Shown: in pieces, positions 46,691 through 57,335 of the stretch
How the letters are laid out: the number at the start of each line of letters is the position of its first letter
How positions within the stretch are numbered: the stretch's first letter is position 1
Origin: Elephas maximus indicus
Taxonomy: Eukaryota > Chordata > Mammalia > Proboscidea > Elephantidae
Assembly: GCF_024166365.1 (NCBI RefSeq)
Contig: NC_064831.1
Span: forward strand, 25,720,768 to 25,784,767
Length of the DNA: 64,000 nt
Reading direction: 5' to 3'
Translations under genes and position numbers: made by a program
Notes under the pieces: model-generated
Told to the model about the DNA's origin: nothing
The model's database searches: none
What the model saw: the letters and a program-made list of their open reading frames with translations, nothing else

Positions 46691-47978
46691 AGGGCTGTGT
46701 TGGTGTCACTGTGTACAGTTATGGAGATGGCATGGGGGGAAAAGTGAGCATTCATAAGCCCAGAGGTGACTTTGAGAAGTCTCATCTGCGGAGAGAGCCC
46801 AGGTAAGGAGTTAAGGGGACCCAGAATGTGATCTTACTTCCTTGGCAATAGAGTTCAACAGAATATGGAACCCTGGTAACCAGATCTCCACATTCTAGAC
46901 ACACCACCCCACCCAGCTTATTTGGGTGGAGACGCTTGAAACATCAATATGTCTTTTTTGTCTCAGAAAACCCAGAAGTCGAACCCTTTCACAAATGTTT
47001 AGATGCTGGCTTAGCCCTCACCCCCAACAGCTCTGACTACAATTTGCCAAAAAGAACTTGCAGGTAATACAGGGTGGCTCAGGGCAGGCTGATTCAGACC
47101 AGGCCAATGCTGTGACCCCACGCAGGCAGCCCCACACCCCTCCCCAGGCCAAATCAGCCCTTGTCCTCATGGGGGCTCAGTCTGGGGCAGGGAGGAAAGG
47201 AGGACAGAACTGATAAGGCTGAAAGTTGTTGGGATAAGACAGGGTTCATTTGCAGGAGAGAGGTAGGAAGGGGTTAGAGAGGAGTGGTCATTTGATTTGG
47301 GAAGGATTGGGAAGGTAGAGGTAATGATGAAGATGATGATAATGATGCTGCTTCACAAATAGCACCTACTGAGGGCTCTCCCAGGCTCTATCCCCACAAT
47401 GTCTTACCATCACTGGATTCCATGAGGCTGGGTCTGACCAGGAGTTTGGGTGTGGCTGGGCCTGGTCCATCAGTTAGGGTACCTTGGAGACTGGTGGGTA
47501 GGAGTGGCACATATAGGGACCTAGGTTCCTTCTCCAATCCCCCGATCACATAGGACGCTGGGACCTGTGCCTACTCAGAGGTTCCAGTTTTAGGGAAGGA
47601 CCTCTCCGTGAGTCACAACTGGAGTCGGCATTCTCACTTGGCTTTTCTCTGAGCTGGATGCTCACCGCCTGTGGGGTAGTCACCCTGTAGACCTAGTGGC
47701 ATCACTGACAGCGCCACTGATGACCCTGTTCTGGTCTAGCCCCTCCCAGATTCTCCTACAGGTCTCAGAGGTCGATATCTATACCCCTGCTCCTGAGCCC
47801 TCTCCTCTTTGCTGCACACTCTCCTCTTCCTGAACAGTGGGAGGTGGGAGAGAACTATAGAACCTGGGTGGATGTGGCTAGTGGACCTGTCCAGGGTTTG
47901 GTGGTATAGCCCTCAGGCAGGCTGCCCAGCAGGAGGAATTATTGCCTCTTCAACAAGGACTTTTCCTTTCTGCCCGTG
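46691..47978. other. Mostly unique sequence upstream of the RALGDS-like remnant
   Basis: GC-richer than the L1 region, with a (GAT)n-like patch at 47327-47352. No convincing exon: short open frames lack family features, and no CpG-island promoter is obvious. Small MIR/L2-like scraps are possible around 47350-47410. Confidence 0.4.
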
Positions 47979-48519
47979 TGTCTTGGCTATCTAGTGCTGC
48001 TATAACAGAAATACCACAAATGGATGGCTTCAACAAATAGAAGTTTATTCTCTCACAGTCTAGTAGGCTAGAAGTCCAAATTCAGGGCGTCAGCTCCAGG
48101 GGAAGGCTTTCTTTGTTGGATCTGGTGGAAGGTCCTTGTCATCAATCTTCCCCTGGACTAGGAGCTTCTCAGTGGAGGGACCCCTGGTCCAAAGGATGTG
48201 CTATTTTCCTGGCTCTTGCTTCTTGGTGGTATGAGGCCCCCATGTCTCTCTGCTCACTTCTCTCTTTTATACCTCAAAAGAGATTGGCTTAAGACACTAT
48301 CTAATCTTGTAGATCTCATCAATATAACTGCCAGTAATCCATCTCATTACATCATAGTGATAGGATTTACAACACATCTCATTACATCATAGTGATAGGA
48401 TTTACAACACATAGGGAAATCACATCAGTTGACTAAATGGTAGACAATCATACAATACTGGGAATCATGACCTAGCCAAGTTAACAGATATTTTGGGGGA
48501 CACAATTCAATCCATAACA
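47979..48519 (-). mobile_element. MaLR-type solo LTR 1, reverse strand
   Basis: Reverse strand starts TGTTATGGATTGAATTGTGTC and ends AAGACA, with a 'ttttatacctcaaaagagattgg' TATA-like region. The forward text 'ctagtgctgctataacagaaatacc' recurs in two other copies (49714, 61213). Flanking ccgtg/ccatg is a 5-bp target duplication with one mismatch, the length expected for this class. Contains a 35-bp internal tandem duplication. No proviral genes. Confidence 0.85.
48340..48409. repeat. 35-bp tandem duplication in LTR 1
   Basis: Two exact copies of a unit starting 'catctcattacatcatagtg' at 48340-48374 and 48375-48409. The other two LTR copies have it once. Confidence 0.9.
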
Positions 48520-48790
48520 CCATGGATCGGGGAGCAGCCAGAGGAGCCCCTATTCCTGTCCTAGCCAAGGGCTCATGGTTTTGGGTTCTGTGGACCCCCA
48601 GCCATCAGACTAAACCCCAAGACTGTCATGTTTCACACCTGCCCCCACCACATGGTGACAGACAGGGTTCAGGGAGCTCCTCTGATGCCCAAGCTGGCAC
48701 CAGGGCCTGAAGGGGCAGAAAGGGAAGAAGCAGCCTTGGAGGCAGGCCCTTGATGCTTCCTGGGTCTCCTGCTGGGCACTGTCTTTGCAG

Positions 48791-48886
48791 AGTTCCCCGC
48801 AGGAAACTGGCAAGGAACAGGACGATGGCATCATGTACTCCTTTTCTCCTGAAAAAGGGGTCAGGAAGGGCAAGCATAGGTTCAGG
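48791..48886 (+). pseudogene. RALGDS-like exon 1 of remnant
   Basis: Acceptor 'gtctttgcag' precedes, donor 'gtaagt' follows. Frame 0 throughout (32 codons): 'QETGKEQDDGIMYSFSPEKG' resembles the family stretch just N-terminal of the REM domain (Q-E-x-G-E-E, G-V-I-Y-S-I-S-L). The next 33 bases repeat its 3' end and donor. Confidence 0.7.
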
Positions 48887-48926
48887 GTAAGTGTCAGGAA
48901 CGGCCAGCACAGGTTCAGGGTAAGTG
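48861..48926 (+). repeat. 33-bp tandem duplication carrying the splice donor
   Basis: Two units, 48861-48893 and 48894-48926, differing at four positions, each ending 'aggttcagggtaagtg'. Thus two equal donors lie at 48887 and 48920, and either leaves the frame in phase 0. Confidence 0.9.
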
Positions 48927-49544
48927 CAGATGGGGTGGGGTCTCCATACCCAGGTCCCCAAGGTGGCCAGAGGGGGTCCCAGAGATCAGATACCACCCTG
49001 AGACTACTCCAAGCTCTTTCTCAGGGCTTTTCCCCTTACAGGCCTCCAGTTTCCTCCCAAAGGAATCTGGCCACTAGGCCTTCCCTCCTTCCCCACCCAC
49101 TACCCAACCCCAGCCTTGGCCCAGGGCAAAGTCATTTTTCCCATATGCACAGGAATATCAGAAACAAGTCTTTTAAACCATTTTCTCTTCATGTGAAGAT
49201 GTGACTACTTTTGCACCTTGTTACTGTTTTTAGTGTTTTAACTCCTGACCCCAGGTGTCCTGTGGAACAGTCGGCTTGACTGTCCTTCCACACTCCCAGC
49301 CTTATGCATCCTCTTGCTTAGTAGGTTCCTTCTACCCAAAAAGGGCATGGTTCACCCTACGATATAGCTTTTTCTGCAATTTGCAATCAAAGGGAACACA
49401 ACACTGTGACCCCTCCAGGTCAGGAGCTGTGTCCTGACTCGGCTGCCAATCTTTCCAGAAGGGGTACCAGTTACCACAGCAACTGAGGCTCTCACTGCTG
49501 GTGAACCTGGACATGATTCCTTTCTGCTGCCCTTGCAGCACAGC

Positions 49545-49651
49545 TGCAGTGAATGCCTTATATGGGTCCTAATCTACAGATCCCCTACCCAGGAGAGACT
49601 CCCAGGAATTGGGTTGCTGGGTTGAAAGAAATTCACATTTAAAGTTAAGAT
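49545..49651 (-). mobile_element. Ancient L1M fragment, left part
   Basis: 'ggaattgggttgctgggttgaaagaaattcacatttaaagt' is a typical antisense L1M phrase. It continues at 52902 beyond L1-E. Confidence 0.55.
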
Positions 49652-52600
49652 TGCTGTGCTGGAAGTCCTAGCTAGAGGAATTAGGCAAGAAAAAGAAAGG
49701 GCATCCAAATTGGTGTCTTAGTCATCTAGTGCTGCTATAACAGAAATACCACAAGTGGATGGCTTTAGCAAAGAGAAGTTTATTTCCTCACAGTAAAGTA
49801 GGCTAAAAGTTCAAATTCAGGGTGTCAGCTCCAGGGGAAGGCTTTCCCTCTCTGTTGGCCTTCTCATCAATCTTCCCCCCAGACCAGGAGCTTCTCCATG
49901 CAAAGACCCTGGGGTTCAAAGGATTCACTCTGCTCCTGGCACTACTTTCTCGGTGGTATGAAGTCTCTGTCTCTCTGCTCATTTCTCTCTTTTATGTCCC
50001 AAGAGATTACCTCAAGACACAATTCAATTTTGTAGATTAAGTCTTGCATCACTAACATAACTGCTGCCCACCCTCCTTCATTAACATCATAGAGGCAGGA
50101 TTTACAACATATAGGAAAATCACACAATACCAGGAATCATGGCTCAGCCAAATTGATACACACATTTTTGGGGGGACATAATTCAATCCATGACAGTAAG
50201 GAAGAAGTAAAACTGTTCCTATTTGTGAATGATATGATACTACACATAGAAAACACAAAAGACTCCACGAGAAAACCACTGGAACTAATAGAAAGATTAA
50301 GCAGAGTTGCAGGATACAAGATAAATATATAAAAATCAGTTGGATTTCTTTATACCAACAAAGAGAACGATGAAAAGGAAATCAGGAAAACAATACCACT
50401 TATAATAGCTCCTAAAAAAATAAAATACTTAGGAATAAATCTAACCAGGGATGTAAAAGACCTACACAAACAAAACTATAAAACACTACTGTAAGAATCC
50501 AAGAGAACTACATACCATGTTCACAGATAGGTAGATTTAACATTCTGAAAATATCAATTCTATCCCAGAGCAATCTACAAATACAATGCGATCCTGATCC
50601 AAATACCAACAGCATTCTTTAAAGAGATGGAAAAACTAATTATTAACTTTATCTGGAAAGGGAAGAGGCCCAGATAAATAAAGCAGTATTGAAGAAGAAG
50701 AAAAAAGTAGGAGGACTCACACTACCTTACCTCAGAACCTACTATACAGCTACAGTAAGCAAAACAGGCCTGGTACTGGTACAACGACAGATACATTGAC
50801 CAACTGAACAGAATTGAGAACCCAGATGTAAATTCATCCACCTACGGTCACCTGATCTTTGACAAAGGCCCAAAGTCCACCAAATAGGAAAAGACAGTCT
50901 TTTTAACAAATGGTGCTAGTAAAACTGGATGTTCATCTACAAAAAGTGAAACAGGACCTATATCTCACACCATACACAAAAACTAATTCAAAATGGATCA
51001 AAGACGTAAATGTAAAACCAAAAACTATGAAGATCATAGGAGAAAACAAAGGGCCAACACTAGAGGCCCTAACACAAGGCATTAACAGGATACAAATCAT
51101 AACTAACAATACACAAACACCAGAAGATAAGCTAGATAATCTGAATATTCTAAAAATTAAACACTTATGCTCATCAAAAGACTTCACCAAAAGAGTAAAA
51201 AGAGAATCCACAGACTGGGGAAAAAAAAAAAAAATTGGCTATGACAAATTTGACGAAGGTCTAATCTCTAAAACCTACAGGAAAATCCAACACCTCTACA
51301 ATAAAAAGACAAATAACCCACTTAAAAAATGGGTAAAGGATATGAGCAGACACTTCATCCAAGAAGATATTCAAGCAGCTAACAGAAACATGAGGAAATA
51401 CTTGCGATCACTCACCATAAAGAAATGCAAATCAAAACCACAATGTCACCCCAACATTACTGGCACGAATAAAAAAAAAAAAAAAAAAAAAAGCAAATGT
51501 TGGAGAGGCTGTGTGGAGATGGAAATGCTTATGCATGCTGGTGGGAATGCAAAATGGTACAACAATTTTGGGAAATGACATGGTACTTACTTAAAAAGCT
51601 AGAAATAGAAATACCATATGATCTAGCAATCCCACTCCAAGGAATAGATCATAGAGAAATAAGAGCCATCACACAGACATACGCACACCCATGTTTTTCG
51701 TAGTATTGTTCACAATAGCAAAAAGATGGAAACAACCTAGGTGCCCATCAACCGATGAATGGATAAACAAACTATGGTACATACACACAGTAGAATACTA
51801 TGAAATGGTGAAGAACAATGATGAATCTGTGAAGCATCTCACAACATGGATGAATCTGGAGGGCATTATGCTGAACAAAATAAGTCAATCAAAAAAGGAC
51901 AAATATTGTAAGAGACCACTACTATAAAAACTCAGGGAGAGATTTACAGACAAAAAGAAACAATCTTTGATGGTTATGAAGGAGGGGAGAGGTGGAAGGA
52001 AAAAAACACTAAATAGACAATAGATAAGTGGTAACTTTGGTGAAGGGTAAGACAGTACATGATACTGGGGAAGCCAGCACAACTTGTCCAAGGCAAGGTC
52101 ATGGAAGCTCCATAGACACATCCAAACTCCCTGAGGGACCAAATTACTAGGCTGAGGGCTGTGTGGACGGTAGTCTCAGGGAACATCTAGCATAACACAG
52201 TTTATAAAGAAGATGTTCTATATTCTACTTTGGTCAATAGCATCTGCGGTCTTAAAAGCCTGTGAGCGGTCATCTACGAGACTGTACTGTTCTCACCCCA
52301 TCTAGATTAAGGGATAATGAAGAAAGCCAAAGACAAAAGGGAAAGATTAGTCCAAAGGAGTAAAGGACCACAACTACCACAGCCTCCACCAGACTGAGTC
52401 CAGCACAACTAGATGGTGCCAGGCTACCATCACCGACTGCTCTGACAGGGGTCATAATAGAGGGTCCCAGACAGAGCTTGAGAAAAATGTAGAACAAAAT
52501 TCTAACTCACACGCACACACAAAAAGACCAGACTTATTGGTCTGACAGAAACTGCAGAAACCCCAAGAGTATGGCCTCTGGACACCCTTATAACTCAGTA

Positions 52601-52891
52601 ATGAAGTCACTCCTGAGGTTCACCCTTCAGCCAAAGATTAGACAGGCCCATAAAACAAACGAGACTAAATGGACACACCAGCCCAGGGGCAAGGATGAGA
52701 AGTCAGGAGGGCAAAGGAAAGCTGGTAATGGGGAACCCAACTTCAAGAAGGGAAGTGTTGACGTGACATGGGGTTGGCAACGAATGTCAAAAAACAATAT
52801 TTGTATTAATTGTTTAATGAGAAGCTAGTTTTACTCTGTAAACCCTCATCTAAAGTACAATTAAAAAAAATTTTTTTTAAATAAATAAATG
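49652..52891 (+). mobile_element. L1-E, 5'-truncated L1 in the first intron of the RALGDS-like remnant
   Basis: Begins inside ORF2 ('tgctgtgctggaagtcctagc') and runs to the 3' UTR and A/T-rich tail (52850-52890). The 10-bp repeat AAGTTAAGAT at 49642-49651 and 52892-52901 is the target duplication. Decayed ORF2 (open pieces 50910-51578, 51497-51703, 51691-51927). Interrupted by LTR 2. Similar in age to L1-D. Confidence 0.93.
49714..50195 (-). mobile_element. MaLR-type solo LTR 2, reverse strand, inside L1-E
   Basis: Same family as LTR 1: forward text starts 'tgtcttagtcatctagtgctgc' and ends 'caatccatgaca'. L1 text is 'catccaaattgg' before and 'gtaaggaagaagtaaaac' after, contiguous in L1-D at 22236-22260. 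No clear target duplication remains. Confidence 0.85.
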
Positions 52892-52901
52892 AAGTTAAGA
52901 T

Positions 52902-53085
52902 CACTAGAGCCAGACTCCTTTCCATAACAGCTGTATCAGTTCCATGGCCACCAAGCAGTCTATGATGGTGGCTGCATCTCTGCATTGAGCCTGGCCCTGG
53001 GTGTAATTGTTCTTTAAATTTTTGCCAGTCTGGTGCCAGGGTGGTCAATGGAATTGCAGTGTTATTTTGATTCACAATTGCCTGC
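52902..53085 (-). mobile_element. Ancient L1M fragment, right part
   Basis: 'cactagagccagactcctttccataacagctgtatcagttcca' and 'tttaaatttttgccagtctggtg' follow the usual antisense L1M order after the left part at 49545-49651. Confidence 0.5.
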
Positions 53086-53420
53086 GAGAAGCTGAGCACC
53101 CTTTTAGTTGTTTACAGCCATTTGGATTAGTTCTGAGTCATCTGTTCAGATCCTAGACCCTGTGGGGGTCTTTCTCCCACCCTGGGATCTCCAGGCATTC
53201 ACTGGCAACTGGATCTGGGACCACCACAGCTTCAGGTTCTCAAAACCCCATTTAATGCAAAGAAAAATATATATATATCTTGCTTTGCCATCAAAGGAGA
53301 TGCCATGGGGTGTGTCTGCTCTGTGCACTGTCTCCAAACCAGGGAGGAAAGGAGCTTGCACCAGACCCTTCCTCTACATGGCAGGAGCAGACCAAGCCTC
53401 ACACAGCAGAGGGAACATCA
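53086..53420. other. Intronic sequence, nothing recognised
   Basis: GC-moderate, with a short (TA)n at 53268-53278. No exon or named repeat seen. Confidence 0.4.
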
Positions 53421-53424
53421 CACA

Positions 53425-53560
53425 GCCCTAGCGGTGGAGGGTTCTAGGCTCTGACCACATCACTTCAGCAGCCACCTGACATTGCTCCGTTTTCTCATCT
53501 CTAGAATGGGGGTATCTTGTGGGGACTCACTGGGAGGATTATACTCTTAATACAGGGTGA
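53425..53560 (+). mobile_element. MIR element
   Basis: 'ttctaggctctgaccacatcactt', 'gctccgttttctcatctctagaatggggg' and 'gggaggattatac' follow the MIR order on the forward strand. Diverged. Confidence 0.55.
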
Positions 53561-53802
53561 TGATTTGATTACTTGATTAACAAAATGACTTAAGGTTCCT
53601 AAAGTTTTTGGTCATACCTCACCTCAAATTCTGCTTTGAAAGCCAAGAACTGTTGTCTGCTGGAGGCACTCAGGTCTCACCTCCTGCCACAAGTCGTTGA
53701 GGGCCTGAGTGTTCCCGGTCTGTGCTCCAGCCCCAGCCCTCCTGGGGCTGCATGACCCTCATGGTGCTGCCTCTGTGTGTCCCTCCTTTTTCCCACCACC
53801 AG

Positions 53803-53983
53803 GGTGACCAAGAGTCAGCTCTGGACAAGGATGAGACCTGTGCAAGGCAGGCATGCTGGAGAAGCTGGTGGAGCACCTGGTGCCCACCTTCCTAGGGGGC
53901 GACCTCTCCTACATCTGTAACTTCCTGGGCACCTATAGAGCATTTGCTACCACCCAGCTGGTCCTGGACATGCTCTTCCTCAG
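53803..53983 (+). pseudogene. RALGDS-like REM exon 2 of remnant (frameshifted)
   Basis: Acceptor 'cccaccaccag', donor 'gtgagtg' at 53984. The first part reads 'GDQESALDKDETC' in one frame. The REM start 'LEKLVEHLVPTFLGGDLSY' and 'FLGTYRAFATTQLVLDMLF' read in another, from the ATG at 53853. By family spacing, about 13 bases are missing between the two. Continuing in the first frame gives TAG at 53893-53895. Confidence 0.85.
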
Positions 53984-54019
53984 GTGAGTGCCCTACCCCT
54001 CCACAGCCCAGCGGTGACA

Positions 54020-54185
54020 CTGCCATCTACTAGCTGTACATTTTAGGAATACTACTTCACCTCTCTGAGCCTCTGTTTGCAACTCTGAAAAGTGGGGTGG
54101 TAAGAGAATCACTTCCTAGGGGTATTGTGAGGACTCCCTCGGATAAGCCACGGACAGTGATAACCCAGAGCCTGGCTCTGCAGAA
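54020..54185 (+). mobile_element. MIR element
   Basis: 'ctagctgtacattttag', 'cttcacctctctgagcctctgtttgc', 'aaagtggggtggtaagagaatcac' and 'ggtattgtgaggactc' match the MIR order. Confidence 0.75.
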
Positions 54186-54424
54186 AAGCCTGCTGAAGGG
54201 GCTGGGGGTGTTCACATTGAACCTTACCTCTCCCTGGTGAAGAAGCTTTCTGCCTCACCTCTCGGTTATCACATGACCTAGAACAAAGCCATTTCCCATC
54301 TGTAAACGGAATTTGAGATTCTTTTTAGTGGGTTCTTGTCCTTAGTGTAGCCAGAAGAGGGATCCCTGGAGGCTGGAAGGGGGTCCCCAGGCCACTCAGA
54401 TATCAGGGAAGGTGCTGGTTAAGT

Positions 54425-54495
54425 TCATTCCTTCAGTAAACGTATAAGAAGCACCTACTGTGGGCAGACACTTTTCTAGTCTCTAAAGTATAGTT
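54425..54495 (-). mobile_element. L2 3' end, reverse strand, left part
   Basis: 'cattccttcagtaaacgtataagaagcacctactgtgggcag' is the complemented L2 3' end. The rest appears at 55807-55900 after SINE and RTE insertions. Confidence 0.6.
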
Positions 54496-54499
54496 AAGT

Positions 54500-54553
54500 G
54501 TAGGGTCGTTATGAGTCGGAATCGACTCGACGGCACTGGGTTTTTTGGTTTTA
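54500..54553 (+). mobile_element. AfroSINE 3' fragment
   Basis: 'tagggtcgttatgagtcggaatcgactcgacggcactggg' and the T/G tail are the AfroSINE end only; the tRNA-like head is absent (5' truncation). Confidence 0.85.
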
Positions 54554-54576
54554 AGTATCATTCAATTAGCATGTTA

Positions 54577-55805
54577 TTGCTGTTAGGTGCTGTTGAGTCA
54601 GTTCCAGCTCATAGTGACCCTATGTACAACAGAACGAAACACTGCCCGGTCCTGCACCATCCTCACAATTATTGTTATGCTTGAGTCCATTGTTGCAGCC
54701 ACTGTGTCAATCCATCTTATTGAGAATCTTCCTCTTTTTCATTGACCCTCTGTTTTACCAAGTATGGTGTCCTTTTCCAGGACTAATCCCTCCCGATAAC
54801 GTGTCCAAAGTATGTGAGACAAAATCTTGCCATCCTTGCTTCTTAGGAGCATTCCAGTTGTACTTCTTCCAGAACAGATTTGTTCATTCTTTTGGCAGTC
54901 CATGGTATATTCAGTGTTCTTTGCCAACACCACAATTCAAAGGTGTCAATTCTTCTTAGGTCTTCCTTATTCATTGTCCAGCTTTTGCATGCACACGAGG
55001 CGACTGAAAACACCATGGCTTGGGTCAGGCATATCTTAGTCTTCAAGACGACATCGTTGCTTTTCAACACTTAAAAGAGATCTTTTGCAGCAGGTTTGCC
55101 TAATGCAATGTGTCTTTTGATTTCTTAACTGCTGCTTCCACGGGCATTGATTGTGGATCCAAGTAAAAGGAAATCCTTGACAACTTCAGTCTTTCCTCCA
55201 TTTATCATGATGTTGCTTATTGGTCCAGTTGTGAGGATTTTTGTTTTATGTTGAGGTGTATTCCATTCTGAAGTCTGTGGTCTTTGATCTTCATCAGTAA
55301 GTGCTTCAAGTCCTCTTCACTTTCAGCAAGCAAGATTGTGTCATCTGCATAATGCAGGTTAATGAGTCTTCCTCCAATCCTGATGCCTCCTTCTTCATAT
55401 AGTCCATCTTCTCAGATTATCTACTCAGCATACAGATTGAATAGGTACGGTGAAAGGACACAACCCTGATGCACACCTTTCCTGACTTTTCCTGACAGTA
55501 TCTCCTTGTTCTGTTTGAACGAATGTCTCTTGATCTATGTACAGTTTCCTTGTAAGCACAATTAAGTGTTCTGGAATTCCCATTCTTCTCAATGTTATCC
55601 ATAATTTGTCATGATCCACACAGTTGAGTGCCTTTGCAGAGTCAATAAAACACAAGTAAACCTTTTTCTGGTATTCTCTGCTTTCAGCCAGAATCCAACT
55701 GACATCAGCAATGATGTTCCTGGGTCCATGTCCTCTTCTGAAACTGGCTTGAACTACTAGTAGTTCCCTGCGAATGCACTGCTGCAGCCACCTTTGAATG
55801 ATCTT
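54577..55805 (-). mobile_element. RTE LINE copy R7, 5'-truncated, reverse strand
   Basis: Complemented RTE 3' end at 54577 ('ttattgctgttaggtgctgttgagtcagtt'), running back to the RT at 55805. Reverse frames 54843-55070 and 55425-55820 carry RT text. Around 55337-55348 the complement encodes an unchanged Y-A-D-D, unlike R3, R4 and R6. Other stops remain. Lies in intron 2 of the RALGDS-like remnant. Confidence 0.9.
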
Positions 55806-55806
55806 C

Positions 55807-55900
55807 GGCATAGCAGACACAAGTCCCTGCCCTCCTGGGCCTCCATTCTACTTGGCGAGGCATGGACGAACACCAGACATCATAAGCAGGTCACGTCCGT
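55807..55900 (-). mobile_element. L2 3' end, reverse strand, right part
   Basis: 'agcagacacaagtccctgccctcctgggcctccattctact' is the usual L2 continuation, separated from 54495 by the SINE fragment and R7. Confidence 0.55.
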
Positions 55901-55937
55901 GGTGCACGACACGTGATGCCCTCACCACCTCCTCTAG

Positions 55938-55997
55938 ATATGGACGCATCCTCTCCTATTCTAATGGGAATGGTGGACCCCAGGACCAGCTGAAAGA
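55938..55997 (+). pseudogene. RALGDS-like REM exon 3 of remnant
   Basis: Acceptor 'cacctcctctag', donor 'gtgagt' at 55998. Joined to exon 2 in phase 2 it reads 'RYGRILSYSNGNGGPQDQLK', closely matching the family 'RYG-x-ILPYS-x-x-x-GGPQDQLK'. Sixty bases, no break. Confidence 0.88.
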
Positions 55998-56539
55998 GTG
56001 AGTAGTTTGGGGTTCAGAAGGAGGGGCTCCTGTCTCTAGGGTGGAGAGTTAGGAGGCTGTGGTTTGGGAAGTGCTGAGCAGAGCCCTGGGTCCCACACAT
56101 CCAGATTCCCCTGGAGGAATGAGTTCAGGGGCTTCCCCCAGCAGGAAGAAAGCAGTCACAGTGACCTGGGGGCAGAGCCTCTCAGTGTTATGGGGAATAG
56201 TGGGGAAGCTGGGGACTCAGAGCTGACCCCTGTGAGGCACCACCCCACCACTGTCCACTCCCAGCTCTTCTTGTCCCTCTCCCCAATCCAGGGCCCAGAA
56301 CAGGAGGTGTGGTGAGACCTGCTCCTGAATCTGCTGAAACCCAGTCATGGGGGCTCAGCTGCATGTGGGGCTATAGTGGCTGGGCCCCTGCCCTTCAGGA
56401 GGCCAGTGTTAGCAGGATGAAGAGACCCTTACCTGAATGCAGAAAATAAGGCAGCACACTGGTATACAAGGTCCAGGTTGAGGGGCCGTGAGGGCCTGAG
56501 CAGCCTGGGGCAGGACAGACTAGACTCCAATTCCATGTC

Positions 56540-56680
56540 TCTCAGCCTTCAGATATTCATGGAGCAACTACTTGCATGCCCAGCCCTGCAGAGAACATGA
56601 AGACACAACCCCTCCCCTGCCCTCAGGGAGTTTTCTTTCCAGTGTGGAGAGGGCAGGGGAGACAGACAGGGAAGTATGTC
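56540..56680 (-). mobile_element. L2 fragment, reverse strand
   Basis: 'cagatattcatggagcaactacttgcatgcccagccctg' followed by 'cccctgccctcagggagttttc' and 'gggagacagacaggga' is the complemented L2 3' order. Confidence 0.6.
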
Positions 56681-56924
56681 AGGCTTCCTGATAATGGAGA
56701 GAGTTGGTCAGACCACTGAAGGAGAGTTCCTGGGATTAAGTCTCTTTGCCAGCCCCCTGCTGGGTAACCAGGCCTGCTACTGCCAGGGTGGGGCAGCAGG
56801 GACAGCTGGCCTCTGGAAGGTCAGGGGTAGAAACAGAGGTCCAGCCCCTGCAGAAGGGCTGTGAGAGGGCAGTGTGGAAGAAAGGCCATGCCCCTGACCC
56901 TGCCTTTCTCCTGCCCACTCTTAG

Positions 56925-57097
56925 TACCATCTCCATCCTGGGCACCTGGCTGGAAGAGTACTCAGAGGATTTCAGTCAGCCTCTGGGCTTTTTTCCCCTC
57001 AAGGTGCTGAACATGCCAGGCTCGGACCTGAAGTGCCATGCCCACCTGCCCCTTGCCCAGCTGGAGCACCTCAAGCCCACTGAGACAGAGCAAGGGG
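56925..57097 (+). pseudogene. RALGDS-like REM exon 4 of remnant
   Basis: Acceptor 'ctgcccactcttag', donor 'gtgagg' at 57098. Reads 'TISILGTWLEEYSEDFSQP' and then 'LNMPGSDLKCHAHLPLAQLE', the C-terminal helices of the REM domain. About seven residues normally between 'LK' and 'LNMPG' are missing without breaking the frame. Confidence 0.88.
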
Positions 57098-57335
57098 GTG
57101 AGGAGGATGGAGTGGGTGCACGTGAGCATGTGTGCAGGGGTGTGGGGCTGGGCTACACAGGGAGGAGTCGCCAAAGGCTGGTGTTGGGCTAGAGCTCAAG
57201 GAAACCTCAGACCACACACCTGGTGGGCTTCAGTCTAGGAAGGCTCCTGGAGAGGAGTTCCTGGGGCTGGGATTCTTGATGCAGTGGAAGGCATTGGAAA
57301 GGTGGCTGTGTTGGTGATCTTCTCTCCTCTTGCAG

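Noticed and set aside
48301-48420. CRISPR-like direct repeat (35 bp twice)
   Set aside because: Only two contiguous copies without spacers, in a mammalian LTR; it is a simple tandem duplication.
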